DNA of 64,000 bases. Source: Mycobacterium numidiamassiliense (GTDB lineage Bacteria > Actinomycetota > Actinomycetes > Mycobacteriales > Mycobacteriaceae). The stretch spans positions 2,467,066 to 2,531,065 of the forward strand of contig NZ_FUEZ01000004.1 in the NCBI RefSeq assembly GCF_900157365.1. The letters run 5' to 3'. Shown here piece after piece: positions 31,263 through 40,899 of this stretch. A program made the position numbers and the translations under genes. The stretch's first letter is position 1, and each line of letters starts with the position of its first letter. The notes beneath the pieces are model-generated. The model was not told where the DNA came from and did not search any database. It saw only the letters and a list, made by a program, of their open reading frames with translations.

Positions 31263-32534
31263 ATGAGTAATCACCGGGAGAGCGGACCTCTCAAAAGAAA
31301 TCGGGTCCGCGATAGCAAGATCGACCCGATTTGGTGGGCGCCAACGTTGTTCATCCTCATCGCGGGACTGATCGCACTCACCGCGGGGTCGTTCTCTGGG
31401 AAATTCCAATCATTCATCCCGCTCACGCTGGTCTCGAACAGGGCGGGACTGGTGATGGAAGATGGCGCCAAGGTCAAGTTGCGCGGTGTGCAGGTCGGCC
31501 AGGTCGCGTCGATTGGCACCGACGTAAAGGCGGCTGAGCTTCAGCTGAAGATGGAACCAGGCCCGTTCAAATATCTGCCGAGCAACGTCGAGGCGGAGAT
31601 CAAGTCGACTACTGCGTTCGGGTCGAAGTACGTCGACCTGATCGTGCCCGAGCATCCCAGCAGTACTCCGTTGAAGCCGGGCGCAATCCTGCACTCCCGC
31701 AACGTCACCGTGGAAGTCAACACGGTTTTCGAAAATCTGCAATCGGTGATCCAGGCCCTCGACCCGGCGAAGCTGAACGCGATCCTGTCGGCGTTCGCGC
31801 AATCAGTACGCGGAAAGGGCGACCGACTTGGGCAGGCGATCACCGGTGCGAACGATGTGCTGCTGACCGTCAACCCGCGAATGGACACGATTGACAAGGA
31901 TTGGCGGTTGTTCGGCAAGACCACGGCCATCTATTCCGATGCGGCGCAGGATATCCTGTCGATCCTTGACTCGGCCGCGACGACCAGCACCACCCTCACC
32001 GAAAACCAGCGGTCGCTCGACACGCTGCTGTTGTCGGCAGTGGGCTTGAGCCAGACCGGCATCAACGTCGTCGGCAGAAGCGAATCCAACATCGTGCAGT
32101 CTTTCAACCTGCTCGATCCGACCACGGCTCTGCTGAATAAGTATTCCCCGACCTACACGTGCCTATTCCAGGGTGCGCAATGGTATGTGGACCATGGTGG
32201 CCGAGATGCTTTGGGCGGCAACGGCTACTCCGTAATCCTCGACGCCGCACTGCTTTTCGGCGACGACCCCTACCGGTACCCGAGACACCTGCCAAAGGTC
32301 AATGCGACGGGTGGCCCCGGGGGGAGGCCCAGCTGTGGCTCCTTGCCCGACCCGAGTGCGAACTTCCCCGTCCGTGCGCTGGTCACCGACACCGGTTGGG
32401 GCGCCGCTCCCGACGAGATCCGCACCACTCCGTGGGTCGGCAACCCATGGTGGGCCAACTACTTCCCGACCACCAAGAACCCTCCGGAAGGGCCGCGGTT
32501 CAACTACCGCGGGGGGGTGCCGCCACCACCATGA
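31263..32534 (+). CDS. mceA: MCE family protein MceA
   Basis: First of six MCE proteins thought to form a hexameric tunnel across the periplasm for lipids or sterols. The 423-residue protein has an N-terminal membrane anchor (W-A-P-T-L-F-I-L-I-A-G-L-I-A-L). An MCE/MlaD domain follows (S-N-R-A-G-L-V-M-E-D-G-A-K-V-K-L-R-G-V-type, about residues 55-135), then a helical needle region and a C-terminal W-W-A-N-Y-F tail. The substrate of this operon cannot be told from sequence, and I do not assign an mce number. Confidence 0.93.
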   Translation: MSNHRESGPLKRNRVRDSKIDPIWWAPTLFILIAGLIALTAGSFSGKFQSFIPLTLVSNRAGLVMEDGAKVKLRGVQVGQVASIGTDVKAAELQLKMEPGPFKYLPSNVEAEIKSTTAFGSKYVDLIVPEHPSSTPLKPGAILHSRNVTVEVNTVFENLQSVIQALDPAKLNAILSAFAQSVRGKGDRLGQAITGANDVLLTVNPRMDTIDKDWRLFGKTTAIYSDAAQDILSILDSAATTSTTLTENQRSLDTLLLSAVGLSQTGINVVGRSESNIVQSFNLLDPTTALLNKYSPTYTCLFQGAQWYVDHGGRDALGGNGYSVILDAALLFGDDPYRYPRHLPKVNATGGPGGRPSCGSLPDPSANFPVRALVTDTGWGAAPDEIRTTPWVGNPWWANYFPTTKNPPEGPRFNYRGGVPPPP

Positions 32535-33559
32535 GAAGGAAGCTTTCCAGCATCATCCTGCGCGTCGGGATATTTACCCTCGTCTGCTTGCTCTTTACCT
32601 TCACGCTGATTGCCGTATTCGGACAATTGCGCTTCGAGGACCGAACCGGCTATGACGCAGTTTTCACGAATGTATCGGGTCTGAAATCCGGCAACTTTGT
32701 CCGCATTGCCGGGGTGGAGGTGGGCAAAGTCGGCGACCTCACGCTGCATCGCGACGGCACTGTCACCGTCGGCTTCGCGGTGGACAAAGGGGTGCGACTG
32801 ACCGAGGGCACCAAAGCCGTTGTGCGCTATGAGAACTTGATCGGTGACCGCTACCTTGCGCTGGAGGAGGGCCCCGGGCCCCCACACCGGCTGCCGCCGG
32901 GCACGACGATTCCACTGGCACGAACGTCGCCCGCTCTGGACATCGATGCGCTGATCGGGGGCTTCCGTCCGTTGTTCCGTGCGCTGGATCCCGATCAGGT
33001 CAATGCGCTGTCTGGTCAACTGCTTCGAGTCTTTCAGGGGCAAGGCGGCACGCTGGCCTCCGTGCTTTCGCAGACGTCGATGCTGACCTCGACCCTGGCA
33101 GGGCGCAGCGAGCTGATCGCTTCCCTGATCACCAACCTGAACACCGTGCTGAACACCTTCGGCACCCGCGATCGCGAGTTCTCGGATGGCTTGGACAAGC
33201 TATCGCAGTTCGTGGACGGGTTGGCACAGCGTAAGGACGACATCTCCACCGGGCTGGCCTACATCAACGCAGCAGCCGGGTCGGTCGCCAGCCTGCTTGT
33301 CGAGGCCCGTCAGCCGATCAAGGACGTGGTGCACGAGACCGACCGCGTGGCCGGGCAGGTACTTTCCGACCGCGACTACTTCGACTCACTGCTCAAAGAC
33401 CTTCCCGACATTTATCAGGTCCTTGCCCGACAGGGCCTGAACGGCGACTACTTCGGTTTCTACTTTTGCGAAGTATTGCTCAAACTCAATGGCAAGGGGG
33501 GCAACCCGATCTTCGTCAAACTGCTGGGCCAGCCGAGCGGGCGGTGCACCCCGAAGTGA
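32531..33559 (+). CDS. mceB: MCE family protein MceB
   Basis: 342 residues from ATG 32531, which overlaps the mceA stop (ATGA). It has an N-terminal anchor (I-I-L-R-V-G-I-F-T-L-V-C-L-L-F) and an MCE domain with N-V-S-G-L-K-S-G-N-F-V-R-I-A-G-V-E-V-G-type core. A long helical segment follows, then a conserved end with F-Y-F-C-E-V and G-R-C-T-P-K. The longer upstream frame from 32159 is a shadow of mceA. Confidence 0.93.
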   Translation: MRRKLSSIILRVGIFTLVCLLFTFTLIAVFGQLRFEDRTGYDAVFTNVSGLKSGNFVRIAGVEVGKVGDLTLHRDGTVTVGFAVDKGVRLTEGTKAVVRYENLIGDRYLALEEGPGPPHRLPPGTTIPLARTSPALDIDALIGGFRPLFRALDPDQVNALSGQLLRVFQGQGGTLASVLSQTSMLTSTLAGRSELIASLITNLNTVLNTFGTRDREFSDGLDKLSQFVDGLAQRKDDISTGLAYINAAAGSVASLLVEARQPIKDVVHETDRVAGQVLSDRDYFDSLLKDLPDIYQVLARQGLNGDYFGFYFCEVLLKLNGKGGNPIFVKLLGQPSGRCTPK

Positions 33560-34746
33560 AACTGAAGCTACCTAAGATCAAATCGGTTGGTCGCCGCAGC
33601 CCCGTCATGTTGGGGGTCATGGGTACCGCCATCCTGGTCTGCGTGACGATCGTCGCCTTCCAGTACAACAAGCTGCCGTTCGTCAAGAACACCAAGGACT
33701 ACGCCGCTTATTTTTCCGAGGCTGGTGGCATCAAACCTGGTAGTACGGTTCGGGTTTCGGGTTTGGGCGTCGGCAGAGTTTCAGACGTCCGCTTGGAGGG
33801 CACCAAGGTCCGGGTGGGGTTCACCGTCCGCGAGGATATTGACCTCGGCGACCGAACGGAAGCGGCGGTCAAGACAGAGACAATCCTGGGCAGCAAGATG
33901 CTTGAGCTGACGCCGCGTGGCGAAGGGAGGCTCACAGGCACAATTCCGCTGGAACGCACTACCTCGCCGTACGACCTTCCCGACGCGCTTGGGGATCTGA
34001 CAACGACGATCAGTGGCCTGGATACCGCCCAACTCTCCTCGGCGCTCACGACATTGGCTAACACCTTGAAGGAAACACCGCCGGATGTTAAGCCTGCACT
34101 GCAGGGAGTGGCCCGGTTCTCGGAGACCCTCAACAACCGCGATACCCAGCTGCGGAACCTGCTGGCGAACGCGAACAAGGTCTCGGCGGTACTGGGCCGG
34201 CGCAGCCAACAGATCGCCGGCCTGGTATCGAACTCAAACACGCTGCTGGTAGCGCTCCTGGAGGAACGAGACTCCATCGACGCGCTGATGAACAACCTCA
34301 CCGCGGTTTCGCACCAGATTTCGGGGTTCGTCGATGACAACCGGACCCAACTCAAGCCGGCCCTCGACAAGCTCAACGGGGTGCTGGAGATCCTCGACAA
34401 CCACAGACAAGATCTGCAGAGCAGTTTCAACAGGTTCAGACGATATGCAATGTCGTTTGGCGAATGCTTGGGTTCTGGGCCATTTTTCAAGGCTTACGTG
34501 GCCAACTTGATTCCCGGCCAGATCGGTGGCCCGGTTCTCGACGCGGATATGTATGACCGTCTTTTGGATCCGAACCAAAAGTTGCCGTCGGAGTCGGTGG
34601 ACCCGCCGACCGGGTCGCCACCGGTGCCGCCGGAGAACGCACCGGTCCCGCTGTGGTCCCAACCGCCCTCACCCCCGCCTTCGACGCCACCGGTGCGAAC
34701 CATTCCGCCGCCCATACCTCAGATAACGGGTAACGATGTCCATTAG
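33556..34746 (+). CDS. mceC: MCE family protein MceC
   Basis: 396 residues from GTG 33556, overlapping the mceB stop as GTGA. The anchor is M-L-G-V-M-G-T-A-I-L-V-C-V-T-I-V-A-F. The MCE domain has A-Y-F-S-E-A-G-G-I-K-P-G-S-T-V-R-V-S-G-L, followed by a helical region and a Pro-rich tail (about residues 345-396), a common feature of mycobacterial MceC/D proteins. It overlaps mceD by 11 nt. Confidence 0.93.
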   Translation: MKLKLPKIKSVGRRSPVMLGVMGTAILVCVTIVAFQYNKLPFVKNTKDYAAYFSEAGGIKPGSTVRVSGLGVGRVSDVRLEGTKVRVGFTVREDIDLGDRTEAAVKTETILGSKMLELTPRGEGRLTGTIPLERTTSPYDLPDALGDLTTTISGLDTAQLSSALTTLANTLKETPPDVKPALQGVARFSETLNNRDTQLRNLLANANKVSAVLGRRSQQIAGLVSNSNTLLVALLEERDSIDALMNNLTAVSHQISGFVDDNRTQLKPALDKLNGVLEILDNHRQDLQSSFNRFRRYAMSFGECLGSGPFFKAYVANLIPGQIGGPVLDADMYDRLLDPNQKLPSESVDPPTGSPPVPPENAPVPLWSQPPSPPPSTPPVRTIPPPIPQITGNDVH

Positions 34747-36118
34747 TCGTCGCACCCTGCAAAGAGTGGTCGCCATCAGCCTGGCGGCGACCTTGACCGT
34801 GGCTTCGTTTCTGGTCGTCTCAAAGCTGTGGAAAGAGGTCGAAAAGAACACCTATTCAGCGTATTTCGTGGAGTCCAATGGCTTGTTCGTCGGCGACGAG
34901 ATCAGGATCCTCGGCGTCGCCGTCGGTGTGGTGGACAAGGTCGAGCCGCAGCCCGCCGGCACCAAGGTGACCTTCTCCGTCGACAAGCAGTATTCGATCC
35001 CGGCCGATGCCCGCGCCGCAATCCTGTCGCCGTCGCTGGTGACTTCTCGGGCGATCCAACTTGTCCCGGTGTACTCGGGCGGCCCCAAGCTGAGTCCAGG
35101 TGCCTCCATCCCGATCAACCGCACCGCGGTGCCCGTCGAGTGGGACGACTTTCGCAAGCAGCTGGAAAAGCTGACGGACGCGTTGCAGCCCACAGCTCCG
35201 GGCGGGGTGAACTCGGTCGGCGAGTTCGTCGACTCGGCCGCGGAAAACCTCCGTGGGCGGGGAGACACCGCGCGCGATACCATAATCAAGCTTTCCCAGG
35301 CGATTTCAGCACTCGGCGATCACGCTGACGACATCTTCAGCACGGTGCGGAATCTGCAGCTGCTTGTGTCGGCGTTGTACTCCAGCAGCGATCTGCTGGC
35401 CTCGTTCAACCAAAACCTGGCCAGCGTGACGACGCTGCTGTCGAACACACCCAACGAGGTCGCCAATGCGGTGCAGGGTCTAGATCGGGCATTGACAGAC
35501 GTGCGCCAGTTCCTCGCGGACAACCGGGAGGCAATGGGTGTGACCTTCGACCGGCTGGCTTCGGTCACGACCGCGCTCAACGACAGCCGTGCCGATATAA
35601 AACAGGTCCTGCATATCGCCCCGACGGTGTTCCAGAATTTCCTGAACATCTACCAGCCTGCGCAGAGTGCGATGACCGGCATCATCGCGTTGAACAACTT
35701 CGCCGACATTCCTCAGTTTATCTGCAGCGCTATCGAATCGGCCTCCCGTGCGCGCTTGGCCCGCGTTTCCAAGCTGTGCCTGCAGTACCTCAACCCGATC
35801 ATCAAGAACCGCATCTACAACTACATACCGGCGGGACTCAACCCATTCGTCGGGACTCAGGCTCGGCCGAACGAGATCACCTACAGCGAGAACTGGCTAC
35901 GGCCCGGCTATACGCCCCCGCCCGACGCGACCCCGCCACCGGGTGCGCCGCCGCCGCTTCCCGGGCCGCCACCGGATGGGCCGCCGCCGCTTCCCGGGCC
36001 GCCGGCACTTGCCGATCAGCCGGCGCCCGCCGAGGCGCCGCCGGCTCCGCCGCCGCCGGGCACGATCAGCTCGACGGAAGTGCTGCAGAATCTGCTGCTA
36101 CCGACGGGACCATCATGA
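34736..36118 (+). CDS. mceD: MCE family protein MceD
   Basis: 460 residues: N-terminal anchor (V-V-A-I-S-L-A-A-T-L-T-V-A-S-F-L-V-V), MCE domain (Y-F-V-E-S-N-G-L-F-V-G-D-E-I-R-I-L-G), long alpha-helical segment, and a C-terminal Pro-rich tail of about 70 residues. The tail contains a tandemly repeated P-P-P-L-P-G-P-P block. It overlaps mceC upstream and mceE downstream. Confidence 0.93.
   Translation: MSISRRTLQRVVAISLAATLTVASFLVVSKLWKEVEKNTYSAYFVESNGLFVGDEIRILGVAVGVVDKVEPQPAGTKVTFSVDKQYSIPADARAAILSPSLVTSRAIQLVPVYSGGPKLSPGASIPINRTAVPVEWDDFRKQLEKLTDALQPTAPGGVNSVGEFVDSAAENLRGRGDTARDTIIKLSQAISALGDHADDIFSTVRNLQLLVSALYSSSDLLASFNQNLASVTTLLSNTPNEVANAVQGLDRALTDVRQFLADNREAMGVTFDRLASVTTALNDSRADIKQVLHIAPTVFQNFLNIYQPAQSAMTGIIALNNFADIPQFICSAIESASRARLARVSKLCLQYLNPIIKNRIYNYIPAGLNPFVGTQARPNEITYSENWLRPGYTPPPDATPPPGAPPPLPGPPPDGPPPLPGPPALADQPAPAEAPPAPPPPGTISSTEVLQNLLLPTGPS
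35947..36003 (+). repeat. 24-bp direct repeat inside the mceD Pro-rich tail
   Basis: Two identical 24-bp copies (35947-35970 and 35980-36003) with a 33-bp period encode the repeated Pro-Leu-Pro-Gly-Pro block. The period is a multiple of three, so copy-number change would keep the frame. Confidence 0.7.
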
Positions 36119-37236
36119 GACGCGCAATAGCTGCGGCGCTCTCGCTTGCGTGCATCGCCGCGCTGCCAGGGTGCGGATGGCGCGGCTTGAATTCGTTCAC
36201 CCTGCCCGGCACGTCCGGCGGGGGCCCGGGTTCCTACACCATCCAAGCGCAAATGCCGGACGTGGTAACCATTCAGCAGAACACCCGTGTTCGAGTCGAT
36301 GACGTCACCGTCGGCAACGTCACCAAGATCGAGCTTCAAGACTGGCACGCTCTGGTCACCATGCGCATCAACGGCGATGTCCGTCTGCCGGCCAATTCGA
36401 CCGCCAAGCTCGGGCAGACCAGTCTCCTGGGCTCGATGCACATCGAACTCACGCCGCCCAAAGATGAGCCGCCGGTTGGCCAACTCAAAAACGGGTCGGT
36501 CATTCCGTTGTCGCGCGCGAGCATGTATCCCACCACCGAACAGACTCTGGCCTCAGTGTCAATTCTGCTCAACGGCGGCGGAATTGGGCAGTTGCAGGAG
36601 ATCAATCAGGCGCTCGCCAAGGCATTCGCCGGCCGCGAGAACGACATGCGCAGTCTGCTAAGCCAACTCGACGAATTCATCCGCGGCACGAACGACCAGA
36701 CCGATGACATCATTGCTGCCGCCGAGAAACTCAATGGCCTTGTCGGCCAAGTCGCGGACAAGGATCCCGTGGTCGACAAGGCGTTGCTGACGGTGCCTAA
36801 AGCGCTGAACGTACTAGCTGAAGAGCGCACCAAGATCGCCGATGCGATTGATCAGCTCGGTAAGTTCAGCGCGATCGTGGCCGACACGCTTCACCAGAGC
36901 AGGGAATCTCTGGTGAACAACCTGCGCAACATCGCGCCGGTCCTGCATTCGCTCGCCGACGCCGGGCCGTCGCTCACCAAGGGGCTGGACGGGCTGGTGG
37001 CGTATCCGTGGCCGGCCTCCACCGCGAGGAATTGGTTCCGCGGCGACTACGCCAACCTGACCCTGATCGTCGATTTGACGTTGAGCCGCATCGACCAAGG
37101 GCTGTTCACCGGCTCGCGCTGGGAAGGCAACCTTACCCAGCTCGAACGGCTCTGGGGGCGCACCATCGGCATGCAGCCGAGTCCGGCCACGGCCGGCAAC
37201 CCCCTGACCTATCCCTACCATGACGGGGGATACTGA
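36115..37236 (+). CDS. mceE: MCE family lipoprotein MceE (LprN/LprK-like)
   Basis: 373 residues from ATG 36115, overlapping the mceD stop (ATGA). The signal peptide ends in the lipobox A-A-L-P-G-C (Cys at about residue 20), so this subunit is lipid-anchored, as MceE proteins are. The MCE domain contains N-T-R-V-R-V-D-D-V-T-V-G-N-V, and L-T-L-I-V-D-L-T-L-S-R-I-D is near the C-terminus. The longer frame from 35776 is a shadow of mceD. Confidence 0.93.
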   Translation: MRRAIAAALSLACIAALPGCGWRGLNSFTLPGTSGGGPGSYTIQAQMPDVVTIQQNTRVRVDDVTVGNVTKIELQDWHALVTMRINGDVRLPANSTAKLGQTSLLGSMHIELTPPKDEPPVGQLKNGSVIPLSRASMYPTTEQTLASVSILLNGGGIGQLQEINQALAKAFAGRENDMRSLLSQLDEFIRGTNDQTDDIIAAAEKLNGLVGQVADKDPVVDKALLTVPKALNVLAEERTKIADAIDQLGKFSAIVADTLHQSRESLVNNLRNIAPVLHSLADAGPSLTKGLDGLVAYPWPASTARNWFRGDYANLTLIVDLTLSRIDQGLFTGSRWEGNLTQLERLWGRTIGMQPSPATAGNPLTYPYHDGGY

Positions 37237-38712
37237 ATGCTGCGCTTGAACCGCAGGACGTGGATCCAGTTGGCGATCTTGACTCTGGTGACCTTAGTTT
37301 CTTGTGGCGCAATGGCGTTCAACTTCATGAAGCTTCCCCAGACATTGTTCGGGATCGGCGAATACAACGTCACCGTCGACCTGCCCCAGTCAGGCGGGCT
37401 CTACGAGACGTCGGTCGTCACCTATCGGGGTACCGACGTGGGTGAGGTCAAGTGGGTCGAAGTCACCGCCACCGGCGTGCGCGCGTTGCTCGCACTGAGA
37501 TCGGGCGTCAAGGTGCCCTCCGGCGTGCAGGCTTCGGTGCACAGCCGATCGGCGATCGGTGAGCAATACATCGAACTGACTCCGCTGCCTGGCAACGACG
37601 GAGAACATTCCCGCCCGCTACGTGCCGGCGATGTCATTCCCGCCGGACATGTCGACGTACCCGTCGACATCGGACACCTGCTCGACATGACCAACCGTGC
37701 GCTGCAGGCAATTCCGCGTGACAACTTGCATACGGTGATCGACGAAACCAACAAGGCGGTCAATGGCCTCGGGCCCGAGTTGTCTCGGATCGTCGATGGG
37801 TCCACCGCACTGGCTATCGCCGGCGGCAAAACTGTCGACCCGCTGGCCAAGCTGATCGATCAGTCTCCTGCGGTGCTCAACTCCCAGGTCCAAACATCGG
37901 ATGCGATCGGCACGTGGGCCGATCGAACCGCAGCGATCCTGGCCCAGTTCAAGGCGCAGGATGCTGCGGTGCGAGATCTGCTGACACAGGGGACTTCCGG
38001 CGTAGAAGAGGCTCGCGCGCTGCTCGACCGGGTGTCGCCCGCGTTGCCGGTTCTGTTCGCCAACCTGGTGAGTCTCGGCGACATCGCGGTCGTCTACCGT
38101 CACGACATCGAGCAACTTCTGGTGCTCTTGCCGCAAGGCATCGCGGCCATGGCAGCGATTGTCGTGCCCAGCTCCAACACAAAGCAGGAGTACAAGGGCG
38201 CCCAGCTGGACTTCAACCTGAACATCAACCTGCCGCCGCCGTGCACGACCGGGTATCTGCCGCCCACACAGCGACGGTCGCCTGCCAGCGTCGACGCACC
38301 GGACCGCCCGGCAGCAGAGCTCTATTGCCGAGTGCCGCAGGATTCGGAGTTCAATGTCCGTGGCGTGCGCAATATTCCGTGTGAGGCCAAGCCGTGGAAG
38401 CGTGCTCCCACCGTCGAGCTATGTGAAAGCGACGAGGAGTACGTGCCGCTCAACGAAGGCTACAACTGGAAGGGCGACCCTAACGCCACCACCACCGGTC
38501 AGGGCGTCCCGCAGTATCCGCCTGGACAGGATCCGCGACTGCCGCCGCCACGGGGCACCGCGCCACCACCACAGCAGGCGCCGCTTGCCGTTGCCACCTA
38601 TGACCCGGCTACCGGTACCTATGTGGGCCCCGATGGACACCGGTACACCGAATCCGACTTGGCCAACCCGCGGGCCAAAACCTGGCAGTCACTTCTTGTC
38701 CCGCCACCGTAA
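37237..38712 (+). CDS. mceF: MCE family protein MceF
   Basis: 491 residues, starting directly after the mceE stop. The N-terminal anchor is I-Q-L-A-I-L-T-L-V-T-L-V-S-C-G-A-M-A-F. The MCE domain holds L-P-Q-S-G-G-L-Y-E-T-S-V-V-T-Y-R-G-T-D-V-G. A C-terminal domain with several Cys residues is followed by a Pro-rich tail and a final Y-D-P-A-T-G-T-Y-V-G-P-D-G type motif typical of MceF proteins. Confidence 0.93.
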   Translation: MLRLNRRTWIQLAILTLVTLVSCGAMAFNFMKLPQTLFGIGEYNVTVDLPQSGGLYETSVVTYRGTDVGEVKWVEVTATGVRALLALRSGVKVPSGVQASVHSRSAIGEQYIELTPLPGNDGEHSRPLRAGDVIPAGHVDVPVDIGHLLDMTNRALQAIPRDNLHTVIDETNKAVNGLGPELSRIVDGSTALAIAGGKTVDPLAKLIDQSPAVLNSQVQTSDAIGTWADRTAAILAQFKAQDAAVRDLLTQGTSGVEEARALLDRVSPALPVLFANLVSLGDIAVVYRHDIEQLLVLLPQGIAAMAAIVVPSSNTKQEYKGAQLDFNLNINLPPPCTTGYLPPTQRRSPASVDAPDRPAAELYCRVPQDSEFNVRGVRNIPCEAKPWKRAPTVELCESDEEYVPLNEGYNWKGDPNATTTGQGVPQYPPGQDPRLPPPRGTAPPPQQAPLAVATYDPATGTYVGPDGHRYTESDLANPRAKTWQSLLVPPP

Positions 38713-38779
38713 GCGTTTCCGGTCGGAATACCCAGCTGGGGGCGCCGGGTACACGACCCACCGTTAAGTGAGGAGCACT

Positions 38780-39493
38780 ATGGCGCAAGAGCCTGAAACC
38801 ACCGATACCGGTGCGCAAGTCAGCGAGCCGACCGCAGCCGATGCCGAGGGCCGCGACAAGCAGGAGGCCGTCGACGAAACCGATGCCGTCGACGAAGCCG
38901 ATGCCGCCGACGAGGCCGACGTTGTCGACGAGACCACCGCCGTCGACGAGATTGAGGCAAAAGGAGGCGAATCCGAAGGCACCCGGCTGCGGGACCGGTT
39001 TGCCGGTCGGCAGCTTTCGCGCGTCGGATCGGCGTTGCTGGCCGGTGCCGTAATCGTCGCTGCGCTGGCCGGATTGGTCGGCTGGCTTGGTTATCGGACC
39101 TACCAAAGGCACGAGGCACAGGCCCAGCGTGATCAATTCGTTCAGGTTGCTCGCCAGGGTGCGGTGAACCTCACCACCATCAGCTACACCGAGGTCGATG
39201 CCGATGTGCAGCGGATCATCGACTTGTCCACTGGCGCTTTCCGAGAGGATTTTCAGCAACGCTCTAAGCCGTTCATCGAGGTCGTCAAGGCCGCGCAATC
39301 GAAGTCAGAAGGCACTGTCACCGATGCCGGGCTGGAATCTCAAAAGGGCAATACGGCTCAGGTGCTGGTGGCGATCGCGGTGAAATCACGGACCTCCGGC
39401 GGTGAGGAGGCGCCGCGGGAATGGCGGATGCGAGTTGAGGTTCAGTCGGTTGGCGACGACGCCAAGGTGTCCAACGTGGTGTTCGTGCCATGA
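38780..39493 (+). CDS. Mce-associated membrane protein
   Basis: 237 residues from ATG 38780, with AGGAG at 38771-38775. The acidic, disordered N-terminus (repeated A-V-D-E-T-D/A-D-E-A units, about residues 20-70) precedes one membrane helix (G-S-A-L-L-A-G-A-V-I-V-A-A-L-A-G-L). A periplasmic domain with T-T-I-S-Y-T-E-V-D-A-D-V follows, typical of Mce-associated proteins that stabilise Mce complexes. Overlaps the next gene by 4 nt. Confidence 0.88.
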   Translation: MAQEPETTDTGAQVSEPTAADAEGRDKQEAVDETDAVDEADAADEADVVDETTAVDEIEAKGGESEGTRLRDRFAGRQLSRVGSALLAGAVIVAALAGLVGWLGYRTYQRHEAQAQRDQFVQVARQGAVNLTTISYTEVDADVQRIIDLSTGAFREDFQQRSKPFIEVVKAAQSKSEGTVTDAGLESQKGNTAQVLVAIAVKSRTSGGEEAPREWRMRVEVQSVGDDAKVSNVVFVP

Positions 39494-40197
39494 CGACACT
39501 CAGCGAAAATACGGAAGCCGCCGTGACACGTGACGAGGAGACTGTCGATGCTGACGCGAAAGATTCGGCCGAGACAATGCCCCCAGACATAGAGCCGGCC
39601 GCCGAAGACGAGACGGCTCAAGAAGATTCGAAGACCGCTGAGGCCGAGGCCGACGCTGATCCGAATGATGAGGCCGAGGAAGAGCCGAAGACCGCGGGAG
39701 TAAGGCGCCCAATCGCATGGTCAGGTGTGCTCGCCTACGGTGTATTGCCTGGACTCGCATTGCTGCTGGCGGTGGCGGCAGGTTATTTCAAGTGGGCGGA
39801 CGAATCGGCCGATGATGTTGCGTTGGCCCGCACCGAATCGGTCCGAGTAGCCAGCGAAGACGCTGTGGCCCTGTTGTCTTACAAGGCGGATTCGGCGGAC
39901 AAGGACCTCACCAATGCGGCACATGATCGGCTGACCGGCGAATTCAAAGAGGCCTACCTCAACTTGATCCGCCAGGTGGTTATTCCGGGTGCAAAAGAGA
40001 AGCACATCTCGTCAACAGTCAAAGTCAGTGCGGCAGCTCCGGTTTCGGCAACCACCAACCACGCCGTGGTTCTGTTGTATGCCAACCAAACCGTGACCAT
40101 TGGCGAAGGCGTTCCCACGGATACCCAGCCCGTCATCAGGGTGACTCTTGACAAGGTCAACGGCCGATGGCTGGTTTCGCGTTTCGACCCGGTGTGA
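39490..40197 (+). CDS. Mce-associated membrane protein
   Basis: 235 residues with the same architecture as its neighbour: acidic N-terminus (about 1-75), one membrane helix (L-A-Y-G-V-L-P-G-L-A-L-L-L-A-V-A-A) and an extracytoplasmic domain ending in V-T-L-D-K-V-N-G-R-W-L-V-S-R-F-D-P-V, the usual C-terminal signature of this family. Translation is coupled to the previous gene. Confidence 0.88.
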   Translation: MTTLSENTEAAVTRDEETVDADAKDSAETMPPDIEPAAEDETAQEDSKTAEAEADADPNDEAEEEPKTAGVRRPIAWSGVLAYGVLPGLALLLAVAAGYFKWADESADDVALARTESVRVASEDAVALLSYKADSADKDLTNAAHDRLTGEFKEAYLNLIRQVVIPGAKEKHISSTVKVSAAAPVSATTNHAVVLLYANQTVTIGEGVPTDTQPVIRVTLDKVNGRWLVSRFDPV

Positions 40198-40212
40198 TTG
40201 TGAGGAGGCCAC

Positions 40213-40731
40213 ATGTTGGCAGGGATGCGCCTTTTGGTACGGCTTAGCTCCCGGGTGCTGCCCGTTGCCGTAATTCTCTCGGGGACAGCAGCGTTGGCGA
40301 CCCCTAGCGCACATGCCGACAACAAGCGGCTCAACAGCGCCGTGGTCTCCGCCGTCTACACCTTCCAGCATCAGGCGGGCTGCACAAATGACGTCATCAG
40401 GGACAACGCGCTAACGCTGGCCGCCGAATGGCACGCGGAGGACATGATAACCAACCGAAACATCTACGACGACACCGGGTCTGACGGCTCGGGTCCGCAG
40501 GACCGCGCCAACGCCGCCGGCTTCCACGGCATTGCCGCCGAGACCGTGGCGATCAATCCGGCGGTCGCCATTAGCAGCTTCGAACTGGTCAACCAGTGGT
40601 ATGCCAACCCCGACGACATGGCGATCATCCGCAACTGTGCCAACACCTCTATCGGGGTGTGGTCAGACAACGCCCTCGACCGCACTGTCGTGGTTGCCGT
40701 TTACGGACAGCCGGCTGCCCCCAGGCGCTGA
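40213..40731 (+). CDS. Secreted CAP-domain-like protein at the end of the mce operon
   Basis: 172 residues with a Sec signal peptide (S-R-V-L-P-V-A-V-I-L-S-G-T-A-A-L; cleavage after A-H-A-D near residue 36). The mature part has A-E-W-H-A-E-D-M-I, G-P-Q-D-R-A-N-A-A-G and W-Y-A-N-P-D-D-M-A-I-I-R-N-C, which fits the CAP (SCP/CRISP) fold of small secreted mycobacterial proteins. GAGGAGG precedes the ATG at 40213. Sixteen bp after the last Mce-associated gene, it is probably the last gene of the operon. Exact role unknown. Confidence 0.8.
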   Translation: MLAGMRLLVRLSSRVLPVAVILSGTAALATPSAHADNKRLNSAVVSAVYTFQHQAGCTNDVIRDNALTLAAEWHAEDMITNRNIYDDTGSDGSGPQDRANAAGFHGIAAETVAINPAVAISSFELVNQWYANPDDMAIIRNCANTSIGVWSDNALDRTVVVAVYGQPAAPRR

Positions 40732-40843
40732 GGTTAAACTCACGGCGATTTAATGAGGGCGAAAGGAAATTCCGGCGTAGCCGAAATATATTGGGCTACT
40801 GTGAAATCTGAGTACATATCTCCGCGTCGCGCCCCGCGGTTTA

Positions 40844-40858
40844 GAACGTCTGACGTTC
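40844..40858. promoter_or_regulatory. 15-bp palindrome upstream of the persulfide dioxygenase-rhodanese gene
   Basis: GAACGTC-T-GACGTTC, perfect 7-bp arms, lies 41 bp before the ATG at 40900 and downstream of a possible -10 (TATATT, about 40787-40792). It is a candidate operator for a sulfide- or persulfide-sensing repressor. Confidence 0.5.
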
Positions 40859-40899
40859 AGGAATCCTGGTGAGAAGCGGCTGAATAGGAGGACCGTCCG

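Noticed and set aside
40801..40872. Leaderless GTG mini-ORF before the persulfide dioxygenase gene
   Set aside because: It starts 8 nt after a TATATT box but encodes no Cys or other biased run, so there is no support for a leader-peptide role.
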